From Leifsonia sp. AG29 (GTDB lineage Bacteria > Actinomycetota > Actinomycetes > Actinomycetales > Microbacteriaceae), in assembly GCF_009765225.1 (NCBI RefSeq), contig NZ_VMSF01000001.1:248001-312000 (forward strand): DNA of 64,000 nt, in the 5' to 3' direction. Below are positions 35,045 to 42,624 of this stretch, one piece after another; position 1 is the first letter of the stretch; every line of letters starts with the position of its first letter. The position numbers and the translations under genes were made by a program. The notes under the pieces were generated by a model. That model had not been told where the DNA came from, did no database searches, and saw only the letters and a list, made by a program, of their open reading frames with translations.

Positions 35045-36994
35045 TCAGGCGCCCCTGCGGGTGCGGAAGGTCCGCGCCAGCACCATGACGAGCGCACCGG
35101 ACAGCAGCCCGGTGGCGAAGACGATCAGCCACGCAGGGTCGAAAGAGGCCGGGCCGACGACGCGGGCCGGCGTGATGTCTTTCGCAGCGATGGGGGCCGA
35201 GAAGAAGTCCTGGATCTTGCCGAGATCGGCACCCGGTGTCCTGGCATTCGCCAGCACCGTCGAGAAGTTGCGGTAGAACTGCTCGTTCTTCCTCAGGCCG
35301 GTGTTCCCGTTCGTCAGCAGCTCAGCGACCCCGGCCCGGATCCTCGAAGCGTCGCTGTAGGTGACATCGGCGCCTCGCAGCAGCGCGTCGAATTGAGCGA
35401 GATTGTCCGGCACGGCCGTTGCGCTGCCCGCGATCCTGCTGCTCGTGTCTGCGGATTGCGTCACCAGGTCGGCGAGGTTCCGGTGCAACTCGTCACTGGT
35501 GTCGATATAGAGGTTCGGGTCGTCGGGTCGGAAGCTCTCCCAGTCTTTGATCTCGAGACTCCGGACCGCGCTTGCGTAGAAGTTCGCGCCCCTGAGGGCA
35601 GCGACGACGTCGGCGAACCCGGTGTCCACGCTCGCCAACGCGGAATCGAATTGCGGAGCAGTTGGCGCGTCGAACGGTAAGGAACCCCGAACCTTCTTGA
35701 GCGCCTTGATGTCCGCCTTCAGCGTCTGCAGCACAGCAGGATCCACGAGCGGGGTAGCAGGCTCGGAGGGACCGCCCGAGCCTTCGGTACCGCTCGGATA
35801 CGCGAGGGGCTTCAAGACCGCTGCAAGCCCTTCGAGGTTCGCGATCCTGGTCGCGAGGTCATCACGAAGTGCGGTGGCGTTCGCGTCCAGGGCGTCGACG
35901 GCGGCGGAGTGCTCGGCGGAGTAGAGGGCCATCGCTTGTCGCAGCGATCCGAGTGCGGTGGCCAGACTCGGTGGCACGGTTCCCTCGGGGGTCAGGCAGG
36001 CCTCCGGGTCGTCGTTCACACCGACCCCATCGAGCGCGCACAGGGTCGTGTTCCTCAAGCCGTCGAACTGCATCCCGTAGAAGGTGCGATCCGAGACGGC
36101 CTGACCGGCGATGCCCGAGTTGCTGTTCGTCACGTTGAGGCGTGCGATCTCCTGCTGGCGGAGCGCGTACGCGTCGAGAAGAGGCAGCTGATCGCGAAAA
36201 GCGCCACTGGTTGCGGTGAGCGTGCTGGTGACCGACTCGGTGAAGGCGTTCCGCGCCTCGACGGTCGCCGCGTCGATGCCCTTCAGTGCTGTGGCGCTCG
36301 CCACAAATGCCTCGAAATTCGGGATCGTCCTCGAGAAGGGCTCATCCACGTCCGACGACAAAGCGGTGATCAGTGCTCCCTGGTTGCCCAGCGCTGCGTT
36401 CATCTGGCCGTCGGCCTGTGCGATGTTGCCAGCGACCGACGCGTAGTACATCGTCACGACACTCTTGTTGAACCCCTGCACGATGCCGGTGACCTTGCTC
36501 GTCAGCAGCCGGTCCGAGGGCTCGTCGGCCTGACGCCGCACCTTGAACTCGACGGTCGCCCTCGTCGGGTCGACCTCCTGGAGGGTCAGGAGGTCGCGTG
36601 AGAACGACTGCGGAATGTAGATCACGGCGTCGAGAGAGGCGTCTTTGTAGGCCTTCTCGGCGACCGGCCGCGAGAGCACCGACCAGTTGTACTCCGTGTC
36701 CTTCGAGACTCGGTCGACGAAGTTCGCGCCGAAGGTGTACGAGGTGCCGTTGAAGTCGGCCGCGAGGTCCTCGTTGACGAGAGCGATTCGGGGCGCGGAG
36801 AGCGGGCCGCTCCGAGACAGTTCGCCGTTCACGGCAAGGAAGCCGAGGGCCAGCACGGTGACCAGCAGGATCGCGGACGCCGAGCGCGCGAGCTTCGTCG
36901 CGCGCGTCGCGCGGGTCGTGCCACTCCTGCGCTCCGTGCCACTCCTGCGCTCCGTGCCGTTCCTGCGCTTCGTGCCCCGAAACAGGCGTGCCAT
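35045..36994 (-). CDS. esaA: EsaA-like type VII secretion membrane protein (short form)
   Basis: The 649-residue protein has one N-terminal membrane helix (~38-56, ASAILLVTVLALGFLAVNG). The typical PRIALVNEDLAADFNGTSYTFG of the EsaA/YhgE-Pip group follows, then AVIYIPQSFSRDLL, a long extracytoplasmic helical part and one C-terminal helix (WLIVFATGLLSGALVMVLA). Firmicutes EsaA has about six membrane helices and ~1000 residues, so this is a short, two-helix version. EsaA is a core T7SSb subunit and in streptococci forms the extracellular arrow-like dimer. It is convergent to the rest of the locus and so separately regulated. Confidence 0.78.
   Translation of the reverse strand: MARLFRGTKRRNGTERRSGTERRSGTTRATRATKLARSASAILLVTVLALGFLAVNGELSRSGPLSAPRIALVNEDLAADFNGTSYTFGANFVDRVSKDTEYNWSVLSRPVAEKAYKDASLDAVIYIPQSFSRDLLTLQEVDPTRATVEFKVRRQADEPSDRLLTSKVTGIVQGFNKSVVTMYYASVAGNIAQADGQMNAALGNQGALITALSSDVDEPFSRTIPNFEAFVASATALKGIDAATVEARNAFTESVTSTLTATSGAFRDQLPLLDAYALRQQEIARLNVTNSNSGIAGQAVSDRTFYGMQFDGLRNTTLCALDGVGVNDDPEACLTPEGTVPPSLATALGSLRQAMALYSAEHSAAVDALDANATALRDDLATRIANLEGLAAVLKPLAYPSGTEGSGGPSEPATPLVDPAVLQTLKADIKALKKVRGSLPFDAPTAPQFDSALASVDTGFADVVAALRGANFYASAVRSLEIKDWESFRPDDPNLYIDTSDELHRNLADLVTQSADTSSRIAGSATAVPDNLAQFDALLRGADVTYSDASRIRAGVAELLTNGNTGLRKNEQFYRNFSTVLANARTPGADLGKIQDFFSAPIAAKDITPARVVGPASFDPAWLIVFATGLLSGALVMVLARTFRTRRGA
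36918..36971 (-). repeat. Three in-frame 18-base repeats at the esaA 5' end
   Basis: The unit GTGCCACTCCTGCGCTCC occurs at 36918-36935 and 36936-36953, with a diverged third copy at 36954-36971. It encodes the hexapeptide ERRSGT in the basic cytoplasmic N-terminus of EsaA. Copy-number change would alter tail length without shifting the frame. Confidence 0.8.
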
Positions 36995-37153
36995 GATGAA
37001 TCCCCCCGGTCGCCAAGCCTTGAGTGATCATTCTAGAACATCAGTCGGTTGCCGGTGGGATGCCCAGCCTCGCGTGGGCCGCGGAGCCGATGCGGGACGC
37101 TTGCTGCGCCTCCCGGGCCCGCCGTACCATGAGGTGTCTGAATGAGAACGCCT

Positions 37154-37170
37154 TGTTCTGATATCGAACA
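37154..37170. promoter_or_regulatory. Palindrome upstream of the FAD monooxygenase
   Basis: TGTTCTGATATCGAACA has perfect TGTTC/GAACA arms around TGATATC. It lies 29 bases before the monooxygenase start in the 204-base gap after esaA, and is a candidate operator for control by aromatic substrates, for example by the GntR protein at 41911. The rest of that gap shows no gene. Confidence 0.4.
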
Positions 37171-37198
37171 GCAACCGCACGATGAAGTGAGGTCCCCC

Positions 37199-39088
37199 GT
37201 GCAGTTCCACCACCACGGCTACGTCTCCGGAGACCCGAGGGTCCAACCCCCGGCAGGCACCGGTATCGACCGGCCCGCCGAGCTCCCCGACACGATGGAC
37301 GTCCTCATCGTCGGGACGGGACCCGCGGGCATGATCGCCGCCGCCCAGCTCGCGCAGTTCCCCTCGGTCCACACGCGGATCATCGATCGCCGGCCCGGGA
37401 GGCTCGAGATCGGCCAGGCGGACGGCATCCAGGCGCGCAGCGTCGAGACCTTCCAGGCCTTCGGGTTCGCGGAGCGGATCACCGCCGAGGCCTACCGGAT
37501 CACCGAGATGGCGTTCTGGAAACCGGACCCCGCCGACCCCTCCCGCATCGTCCGGACCGCCCGGCCCGCCGACGACCCGACGGGCGTGAGCGAGTTCCCG
37601 CACCTCCTCGTCAACCAGGCGCGCGTGCTCGACTACTTCGCCGAGTGTGCCGCCAACGCACCGACGCGCCTGCGGCCCGACTACGGCTGGGAGTTCGTCC
37701 GCCTCGAGGTCGACGATGCCGCCGAGTACCCGGTCTCCGTGACGCTGCGGCGGATCGAGGATGCGGGCGGCGCCGAGCGCGTCGTGCGTGCGAAGTACGT
37801 CGTCGGAGCCGACGGCGCCCGCAGCAAGGTCCGCGAGGCGATCGGCTGCCACCTCGCCGGCGATCAGGCGAACCACGCGTGGGGCGTCATGGACGTGCTG
37901 GCGGTCACCGACTTCCCGGACATCCGCACCAAGTGCTCGATCCAGTCGGAGGCCGGAAACATCCTCCTGATCCCGCGCGAGGGCGGCTACCTCTTCCGGA
38001 TGTACGTCGACCTGGGGGAGGTGCGCCCCGAGGACCACGGGGCCGTCCGGGCGACGACGATCGACCAGATCATCGCGCGGGCCAACGAGATCCTCCACCC
38101 GTACACGCTCGACGTCCGCGACGTCGCCTGGCACAGCGTCTACGAGGTCGGCCACCGCCTGACCGACCGGTTCGACGACGTGCTGCCGGCCGACCTCGGC
38201 CGCCGCACGCCCCGCATCTTCATCACGGGCGACGCCTGCCACACGCACAGCGCGAAAGCCGGCCAGGGCATGAACGTCTCGATGCAGGACGGCTTCAACA
38301 TCGGCTGGAAGCTCGGCCATGTGCTCGACGGCCGCAGCCCGGAGGCGCTGCTCGCCACGTACTCGGCCGAGCGCCAGGTCGTCGCGAAGGAGCTGATCGA
38401 CTTCGACAAGCAGTGGTCGACCCTCATGGCGAAGAAGCCGGAGGAGTTCGCGAGCCCGACGGAGCTCGAAGACTTCTACGTCCGCACTGCAGAATTCCCC
38501 GCCGGCTTCATGACGCAGTACTCGCCGTCGCTGATCGTCGCCGAGGCGGAGCACCAGGCGCTCGCGACCGGGTTCCCGATCGGCAAGCGGTTCAAATCGG
38601 CGCCCGTCGAGCGCGTCTGCGACGGCAACCCGGTCCACCTCGGCCACCACGCCAGGGCCGACGGCCGATGGCGGATCTACGTGTTCGCCGACGCTGCGCG
38701 GGCCGGCGAGGCGTCGGCCGTGCGGGACTTCGCCGACTGGCTCACCGCCTCCCCGGAGTCGCCTCTCGCCGCGACGCCGGCCGGGCTCGACCCGGATGCG
38801 TGGTTCGACGTGAAGGTCGTGTACCAGCAGGACCACACGGGCGTCGACATCGGAGCGGTGCCGGAGGCGTTCCTCCCGCGGGTCGGGCCGTTCGAGCTCA
38901 TCGACTACGAGAAGGTGTACGCCGCGGACCCGGAGCACGACATCTTCGTGGAGCGCGGCATCGACCGCGGCGGAGCGATCGTCGTTGTGCGGCCGGACCA
39001 ATATGTGGCGGACGTCCTGCCGCTCCGCGCGACGGACGAGCTCGCGGCGTTCTTCCGGCCGGTGCTTGCGGTGTCCGTCTCGGCTTGA
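37199..39088 (+). CDS. FAD-dependent aromatic hydroxylase (phenol 2-monooxygenase / 3-hydroxybenzoate 4-monooxygenase type)
   Basis: The 629-residue flavoprotein has the FAD motif VLIVGTGPAGMIAAAQL, the DG motif VVGADGARSKVREAIG and the GD motif FITGDACHTHSAKAGQG. A C-terminal thioredoxin-like domain is typical of phenol 2-monooxygenases. It starts VQFHHHGYVSGDPRVQP at a GTG with GAGG six bases upstream; an ATG 57 bases earlier is less likely. It faces the homoprotocatechuate operon, which has no hpaBC genes, so it probably ortho-hydroxylates a hydroxyphenylacetate to feed HpaD. The exact substrate is inferred from context. Confidence 0.85.
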   Translation: MQFHHHGYVSGDPRVQPPAGTGIDRPAELPDTMDVLIVGTGPAGMIAAAQLAQFPSVHTRIIDRRPGRLEIGQADGIQARSVETFQAFGFAERITAEAYRITEMAFWKPDPADPSRIVRTARPADDPTGVSEFPHLLVNQARVLDYFAECAANAPTRLRPDYGWEFVRLEVDDAAEYPVSVTLRRIEDAGGAERVVRAKYVVGADGARSKVREAIGCHLAGDQANHAWGVMDVLAVTDFPDIRTKCSIQSEAGNILLIPREGGYLFRMYVDLGEVRPEDHGAVRATTIDQIIARANEILHPYTLDVRDVAWHSVYEVGHRLTDRFDDVLPADLGRRTPRIFITGDACHTHSAKAGQGMNVSMQDGFNIGWKLGHVLDGRSPEALLATYSAERQVVAKELIDFDKQWSTLMAKKPEEFASPTELEDFYVRTAEFPAGFMTQYSPSLIVAEAEHQALATGFPIGKRFKSAPVERVCDGNPVHLGHHARADGRWRIYVFADAARAGEASAVRDFADWLTASPESPLAATPAGLDPDAWFDVKVVYQQDHTGVDIGAVPEAFLPRVGPFELIDYEKVYAADPEHDIFVERGIDRGGAIVVVRPDQYVADVLPLRATDELAAFFRPVLAVSVSA

Positions 39089-39105
39089 GACCGCGCCAAG
39101 CGGCC

Positions 39106-40239
39106 CTACACCTGCGCGCCGAGCTTGAACCCGCGCGGCTGCTCCTCCTTGCGGGTGTACGAGAACCCGTCGGCGCCGATGGTGACCTCCATCTCGGAGT
39201 CGTCGGTGCGCGTGGTGAGCGGTTGCGGGTTGCCGTCGAGGTCGAGGACGGTCGAGGCCTCGGTGTACCAGGAGGGGACGACCGGGTTGCCCCACCAGTC
39301 GCGGCGCTGGTTGTCGTGCACATCCCACGTGACGACGGGGTTGTCCGGGTCGCCGGTGTAGTAGTCCTGCGTGTAGATCTCGATGCGGTGGCCGTCTGGG
39401 TCGCGCAGGTAGAGGTAGAACGCGTTCGAGACGCCGTGGCGCCCGGGCCCGCGCTCGATGCAGTCGGAGCGACGGAGCGCGCCGAGCTTGTCGCAGATGG
39501 CGATGATGTTGTGCTTCTCGTGCGTGGCGAAGGCGATGTGGTGCATGCGCGGCCCGTCGCCTCCGGTCATGGCGGTGTCGTGGACGGTCGGCTTGCGGCG
39601 CATCCACGCGGCATACGTCGTGCCGGCTTCGTCCTGGATGTCCTCCGTGACGCGGAAGCCGAGGTCCTCCATGTACTTCACGGCACGCGGCACGTCAGGC
39701 GTCACCTGGTTGAAGTGGTCGAGGCGTACCAGGGCGCCCGGCGTGTACAGGTCGTAGCGCCAGGCGAGGCGCTCGACGTGCTGCACGTCGTAGAAGAACT
39801 CGTACGGGAAGCCGAGCGGGTCCTCCACGCGGACGGAGTCGCCGATGCCCTTCGTGAAGCCGGAGGCGCGGCGTTCGACCCGGCAGCCCAGCTCGGTGTA
39901 GAACGCGACGGCTCGGTCGAGGTCCTCGGGTGTCCGGACCCGGTACGAGAAGGCCGCGACCGCGGGCGCCGGGCCTTTGCGCAGCACGAGGTTGTGGTGG
40001 ATGAACTCCTCGAACGAGCGCAGGTAGACCGCGTTCTCGTCCTCCTCGGTCACCACCAGCCCAAGGACGTCCACATAGAACTCGCGGCTCGCGGCCAAGT
40101 CGGTGACGACCAGCTCCATGGAGGCGCAGCGCACGATGTCGGGCGGTGTCGCCTTCGGGGTCGGAATGGGATCGGTCGGCGCCGGGATCGGGTCGCTGTC
40201 GGTCACGGTGGGCTCCGGGGAGTCGGGGGTGATGGTCAT
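39106..40239 (-). CDS. hpaD: Homoprotocatechuate 2,3-dioxygenase (HpaD, VOC type)
   Basis: The 377-residue type I extradiol dioxygenase has two VOC modules. The metal ligands of the Brevibacterium fuscum enzyme are recognisable: His in RLDHFNQVTPDV, His in RMHHIAFATHEKHN and Glu in HRIEIYTQDYYTGDPDNP. It cleaves homoprotocatechuate to 5-carboxymethyl-2-hydroxymuconate semialdehyde. The first ~45 residues are a Pro/Thr-rich extension. ATG at 40239 follows GGAAGCTCACC. It is the last gene of the minus-strand operon. Confidence 0.93.
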   Translation of the reverse strand: MTITPDSPEPTVTDSDPIPAPTDPIPTPKATPPDIVRCASMELVVTDLAASREFYVDVLGLVVTEEDENAVYLRSFEEFIHHNLVLRKGPAPAVAAFSYRVRTPEDLDRAVAFYTELGCRVERRASGFTKGIGDSVRVEDPLGFPYEFFYDVQHVERLAWRYDLYTPGALVRLDHFNQVTPDVPRAVKYMEDLGFRVTEDIQDEAGTTYAAWMRRKPTVHDTAMTGGDGPRMHHIAFATHEKHNIIAICDKLGALRRSDCIERGPGRHGVSNAFYLYLRDPDGHRIEIYTQDYYTGDPDNPVVTWDVHDNQRRDWWGNPVVPSWYTEASTVLDLDGNPQPLTTRTDDSEMEVTIGADGFSYTRKEEQPRGFKLGAQV

Positions 40240-40306
40240 GGTGAGCTTCCTCTTCGTCGAGTGGTCTGCGGGCGTGGCGGCGATCCGCCGCCGTGTCACT
40301 GCCGGG

Positions 40307-41869
40307 TCACGCGTCCCCTGCGTCCTCGGCGGCCTCGGCGGCCTCCTCGGGCTGATGGACGGTGGCGCCGAACCGGGCGGTGTGGACCGCTCCGAGGGTG
40401 ATGTGGACGGCCTGCTGGTCGGTGTAGAAGTCGATCGAGCGGTAGCCGCCCTCGTGCCCGAGTCCGGACGCCTTGACGCCGCCGAACGGGGTACGGAGGT
40501 CGCGAACGTTGTGCGAGTTCAGCCAGACCATCCCCGCCTCCACGCTCTGCGCGAAGGTGTGGGCGCGGGTGAGGTCGCTGGTCCAGATGTAGGCGGCGAG
40601 CCCGTAGCGGACGCCGTTGGCGAGCTCGAGCGCCTCCTCGTCGGTGTCGAACGGGGTGATGGCGACGACCGGGCCGAAGATCTCCTCCTGGAAGATCCGT
40701 GCGTCGGGTGCGACGTCGGCGAACACCGTCGGCGCGACGTAGTTGCCGGTCGGCAGCCCCTCCGGTCGGCCGCCGCCGGCCAGGAGTCGTCCCTCCTGCT
40801 TGCCGAGCTCGACGTAGCTCATCACCTTCTCGTGGTGCTCGGGGTGCACCAGCGCACCGACCTCGGTCTTCGGGTCGTGGGGGTCGCCGACCACGATGTT
40901 CTTCGCGCGCTCCGCGTAGCGCTCGCAGAACTCGTCGTAGATCGCCCGCTCGACCAGGATGCGCGACCCGGCGGTGCAGCGCTCGCCGTTCAGCGAGAAC
41001 ACGCCGAACAAGGTCGAATCGATCGCAGCCTCCAGGTCGGCGTCGGCGAAGACGACGGCCGGCGACTTGCCGCCGAGCTCCATCGACAGGCCCTTCAGGA
41101 ACGGCGCCGCGTTGGCGAAGATGATCTGCCCGGTGCGGCTCTCGCCAGTGAAGGAGATGAGCGGGACATCCGGGTGCTTCACGAGCGCGTCGCCCGCCTC
41201 CTCGCCGAGGCCGTTGACGAGGTTGAACACGCCGTCGGGGAGGCCCGCGTCGCGGAAGATCCCCGCCCAGAGCGAGGCCGACAGGGGCGTGAACTCGGCG
41301 GGCTTGAGCACGACGGTGCACCCGGAGGCGAGGGCCGGCGCCAGCTTCCAGCTCTCCAGCATGAAAGGCGTGTTCCACGGCGTGATGAGCCCGGCGACGC
41401 CGATCGGCTTGCGGTTCACGTAGTTGAGCTGGCTCCCCGGCACCTTGTACGCGTCATCGGACTGGGCCACGATCAGGTCGGCGAAGAAGCGGAAGTTCTC
41501 GGCCGCACGCTGCGCCTGCCCGAGCGCCTGGGTGATGGGGAGGCCGGTGTCGAACGTCTCGAGCTCCGCGAGCCGGGCGTCCTGCGCCTCCACCGCGTCG
41601 GCGATCCGGTTGAGCACCCGGGCGCGCTCGCGCGGCTTCATCCGCGGCCACGGGCCCTCCTTGAAGGCGCGGGTCGCCGCCGCGACGGCCAGGTCGATGT
41701 CCTCCCTCTGCCCCGCGGCGGCGGTGACATAGGTCTCGTTCGACACCGGGTCGAGCACGTCGAAGGTCCGGCCCGAGACGCTGTCGACGAACTCCCCGTC
41801 GATGAAGTGCTGGATGGTGCCGGGGAGGTTCTCGGGGACGTGGTGGGTGGGCTCTGCGTGCTGCGTCAT
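40307..41869 (-). CDS. hpaE: 5-carboxymethyl-2-hydroxymuconate semialdehyde dehydrogenase (HpaE)
   Basis: The 520-residue ALDH has the catalytic Glu in MELGGKSPAVVFADAD and the catalytic Cys in LNGERCTAGSRILVE. GITPWNTPFML-like cofactor residues are also present, and the family end DLRTPFGGVKASGLGHEGG. Position between hpaD and the regulator supports the substrate: the ring-cleavage semialdehyde oxidised with NAD. An Ala/Glu-rich tail (EEAAEAAEDAGDA) extends past the usual end. The start ATG precedes MTQHAEPTHHVPENL. Confidence 0.92.
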   Translation of the reverse strand: MTQHAEPTHHVPENLPGTIQHFIDGEFVDSVSGRTFDVLDPVSNETYVTAAAGQREDIDLAVAAATRAFKEGPWPRMKPRERARVLNRIADAVEAQDARLAELETFDTGLPITQALGQAQRAAENFRFFADLIVAQSDDAYKVPGSQLNYVNRKPIGVAGLITPWNTPFMLESWKLAPALASGCTVVLKPAEFTPLSASLWAGIFRDAGLPDGVFNLVNGLGEEAGDALVKHPDVPLISFTGESRTGQIIFANAAPFLKGLSMELGGKSPAVVFADADLEAAIDSTLFGVFSLNGERCTAGSRILVERAIYDEFCERYAERAKNIVVGDPHDPKTEVGALVHPEHHEKVMSYVELGKQEGRLLAGGGRPEGLPTGNYVAPTVFADVAPDARIFQEEIFGPVVAITPFDTDEEALELANGVRYGLAAYIWTSDLTRAHTFAQSVEAGMVWLNSHNVRDLRTPFGGVKASGLGHEGGYRSIDFYTDQQAVHITLGAVHTARFGATVHQPEEAAEAAEDAGDA

Positions 41870-41910
41870 CGCGTGCTCCTGTCGGTCGTGCGGTCGTGAG
41901 GTCTGTGGGA

Positions 41911-42624
41911 TCAGCGGTGATCGTCGCCGTCGCGGCCGGACTCGGCCGCCTGGGCGCGATGGAGGGCGTCGAGCGTCGCCAGCCGGTGGTTCCGGGCGGC
42001 GAGCTCGATCTCGAGGGCATCGGCCTCAGACTCGATCAGCTGGAGGATGTGCTCGTGCTCGTCGACGGACTCGCGGGCGCGACCGGGCACGAAGGCGAAA
42101 GTCGAGTCGCGGAGGACAGTGAGCCGGTTCCACCCGCGGTGGACGAGGTCGAGGATGTGCGGGTTCGGGCACTCCTCGAAGAGCACCGAGTGGAACTCCT
42201 GGTTGAGCTGGGTGAACCGGTGCGGGACGAAGTCGTCGAGGCACGCGACCAGCTCCCGGTTGATGAGGCGGGCGCGATGGAGTTGGTCCCCGGTGAGCAG
42301 GGGAGCCGACAGGCGGGTGGCCGCTCCCTCGACGAGCGCCAGCGTCTCCATCGTGTACGTGTACTCGGCCTCGTGGAGGAGCGCGACCTGCGCGCCGACG
42401 TTCTTCTCGAACGTGACGAGACCCTCCGCCTCCAGCCGCCGGATCGCCTCCCGGACGGGGACGACGCTGACGCCGAGCTCGCCGGCGATCTGGCCGAGCA
42501 CCAGCCGGAGACCGGAGCCGTACCGGCCGTCGTCGATGCGCGCCCGGATGAACTCGTACGCGAGCTGCGACTTGCTCGGCGTCGCCGCGGGGCCGGTTCC
42601 CGGGCCGGCAGCGGCCGCGCTCAC
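41911..42624 (-). CDS. GntR-family (FCD) regulator of the hpa operon
   Basis: The 237-residue regulator has an N-terminal winged helix: SQLAYEFIRARIDDGRYG, VLGQIAGELGVSVVPVREAIRRLEAEG. A helical FCD ligand domain follows, containing LNQEFHSVLFEE and RDSTF...DEHEHILQLIE with the metal/ligand His residues. The start is GTG at 42624, overlapping the stop of the upstream FAH-RraA gene. It is encoded inside the operon it probably controls, between catabolic genes, so it may be autoregulated by a pathway intermediate. Confidence 0.87.
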   Translation of the reverse strand: MSAAAAGPGTGPAATPSKSQLAYEFIRARIDDGRYGSGLRLVLGQIAGELGVSVVPVREAIRRLEAEGLVTFEKNVGAQVALLHEAEYTYTMETLALVEGAATRLSAPLLTGDQLHRARLINRELVACLDDFVPHRFTQLNQEFHSVLFEECPNPHILDLVHRGWNRLTVLRDSTFAFVPGRARESVDEHEHILQLIESEADALEIELAARNHRLATLDALHRAQAAESGRDGDDHR

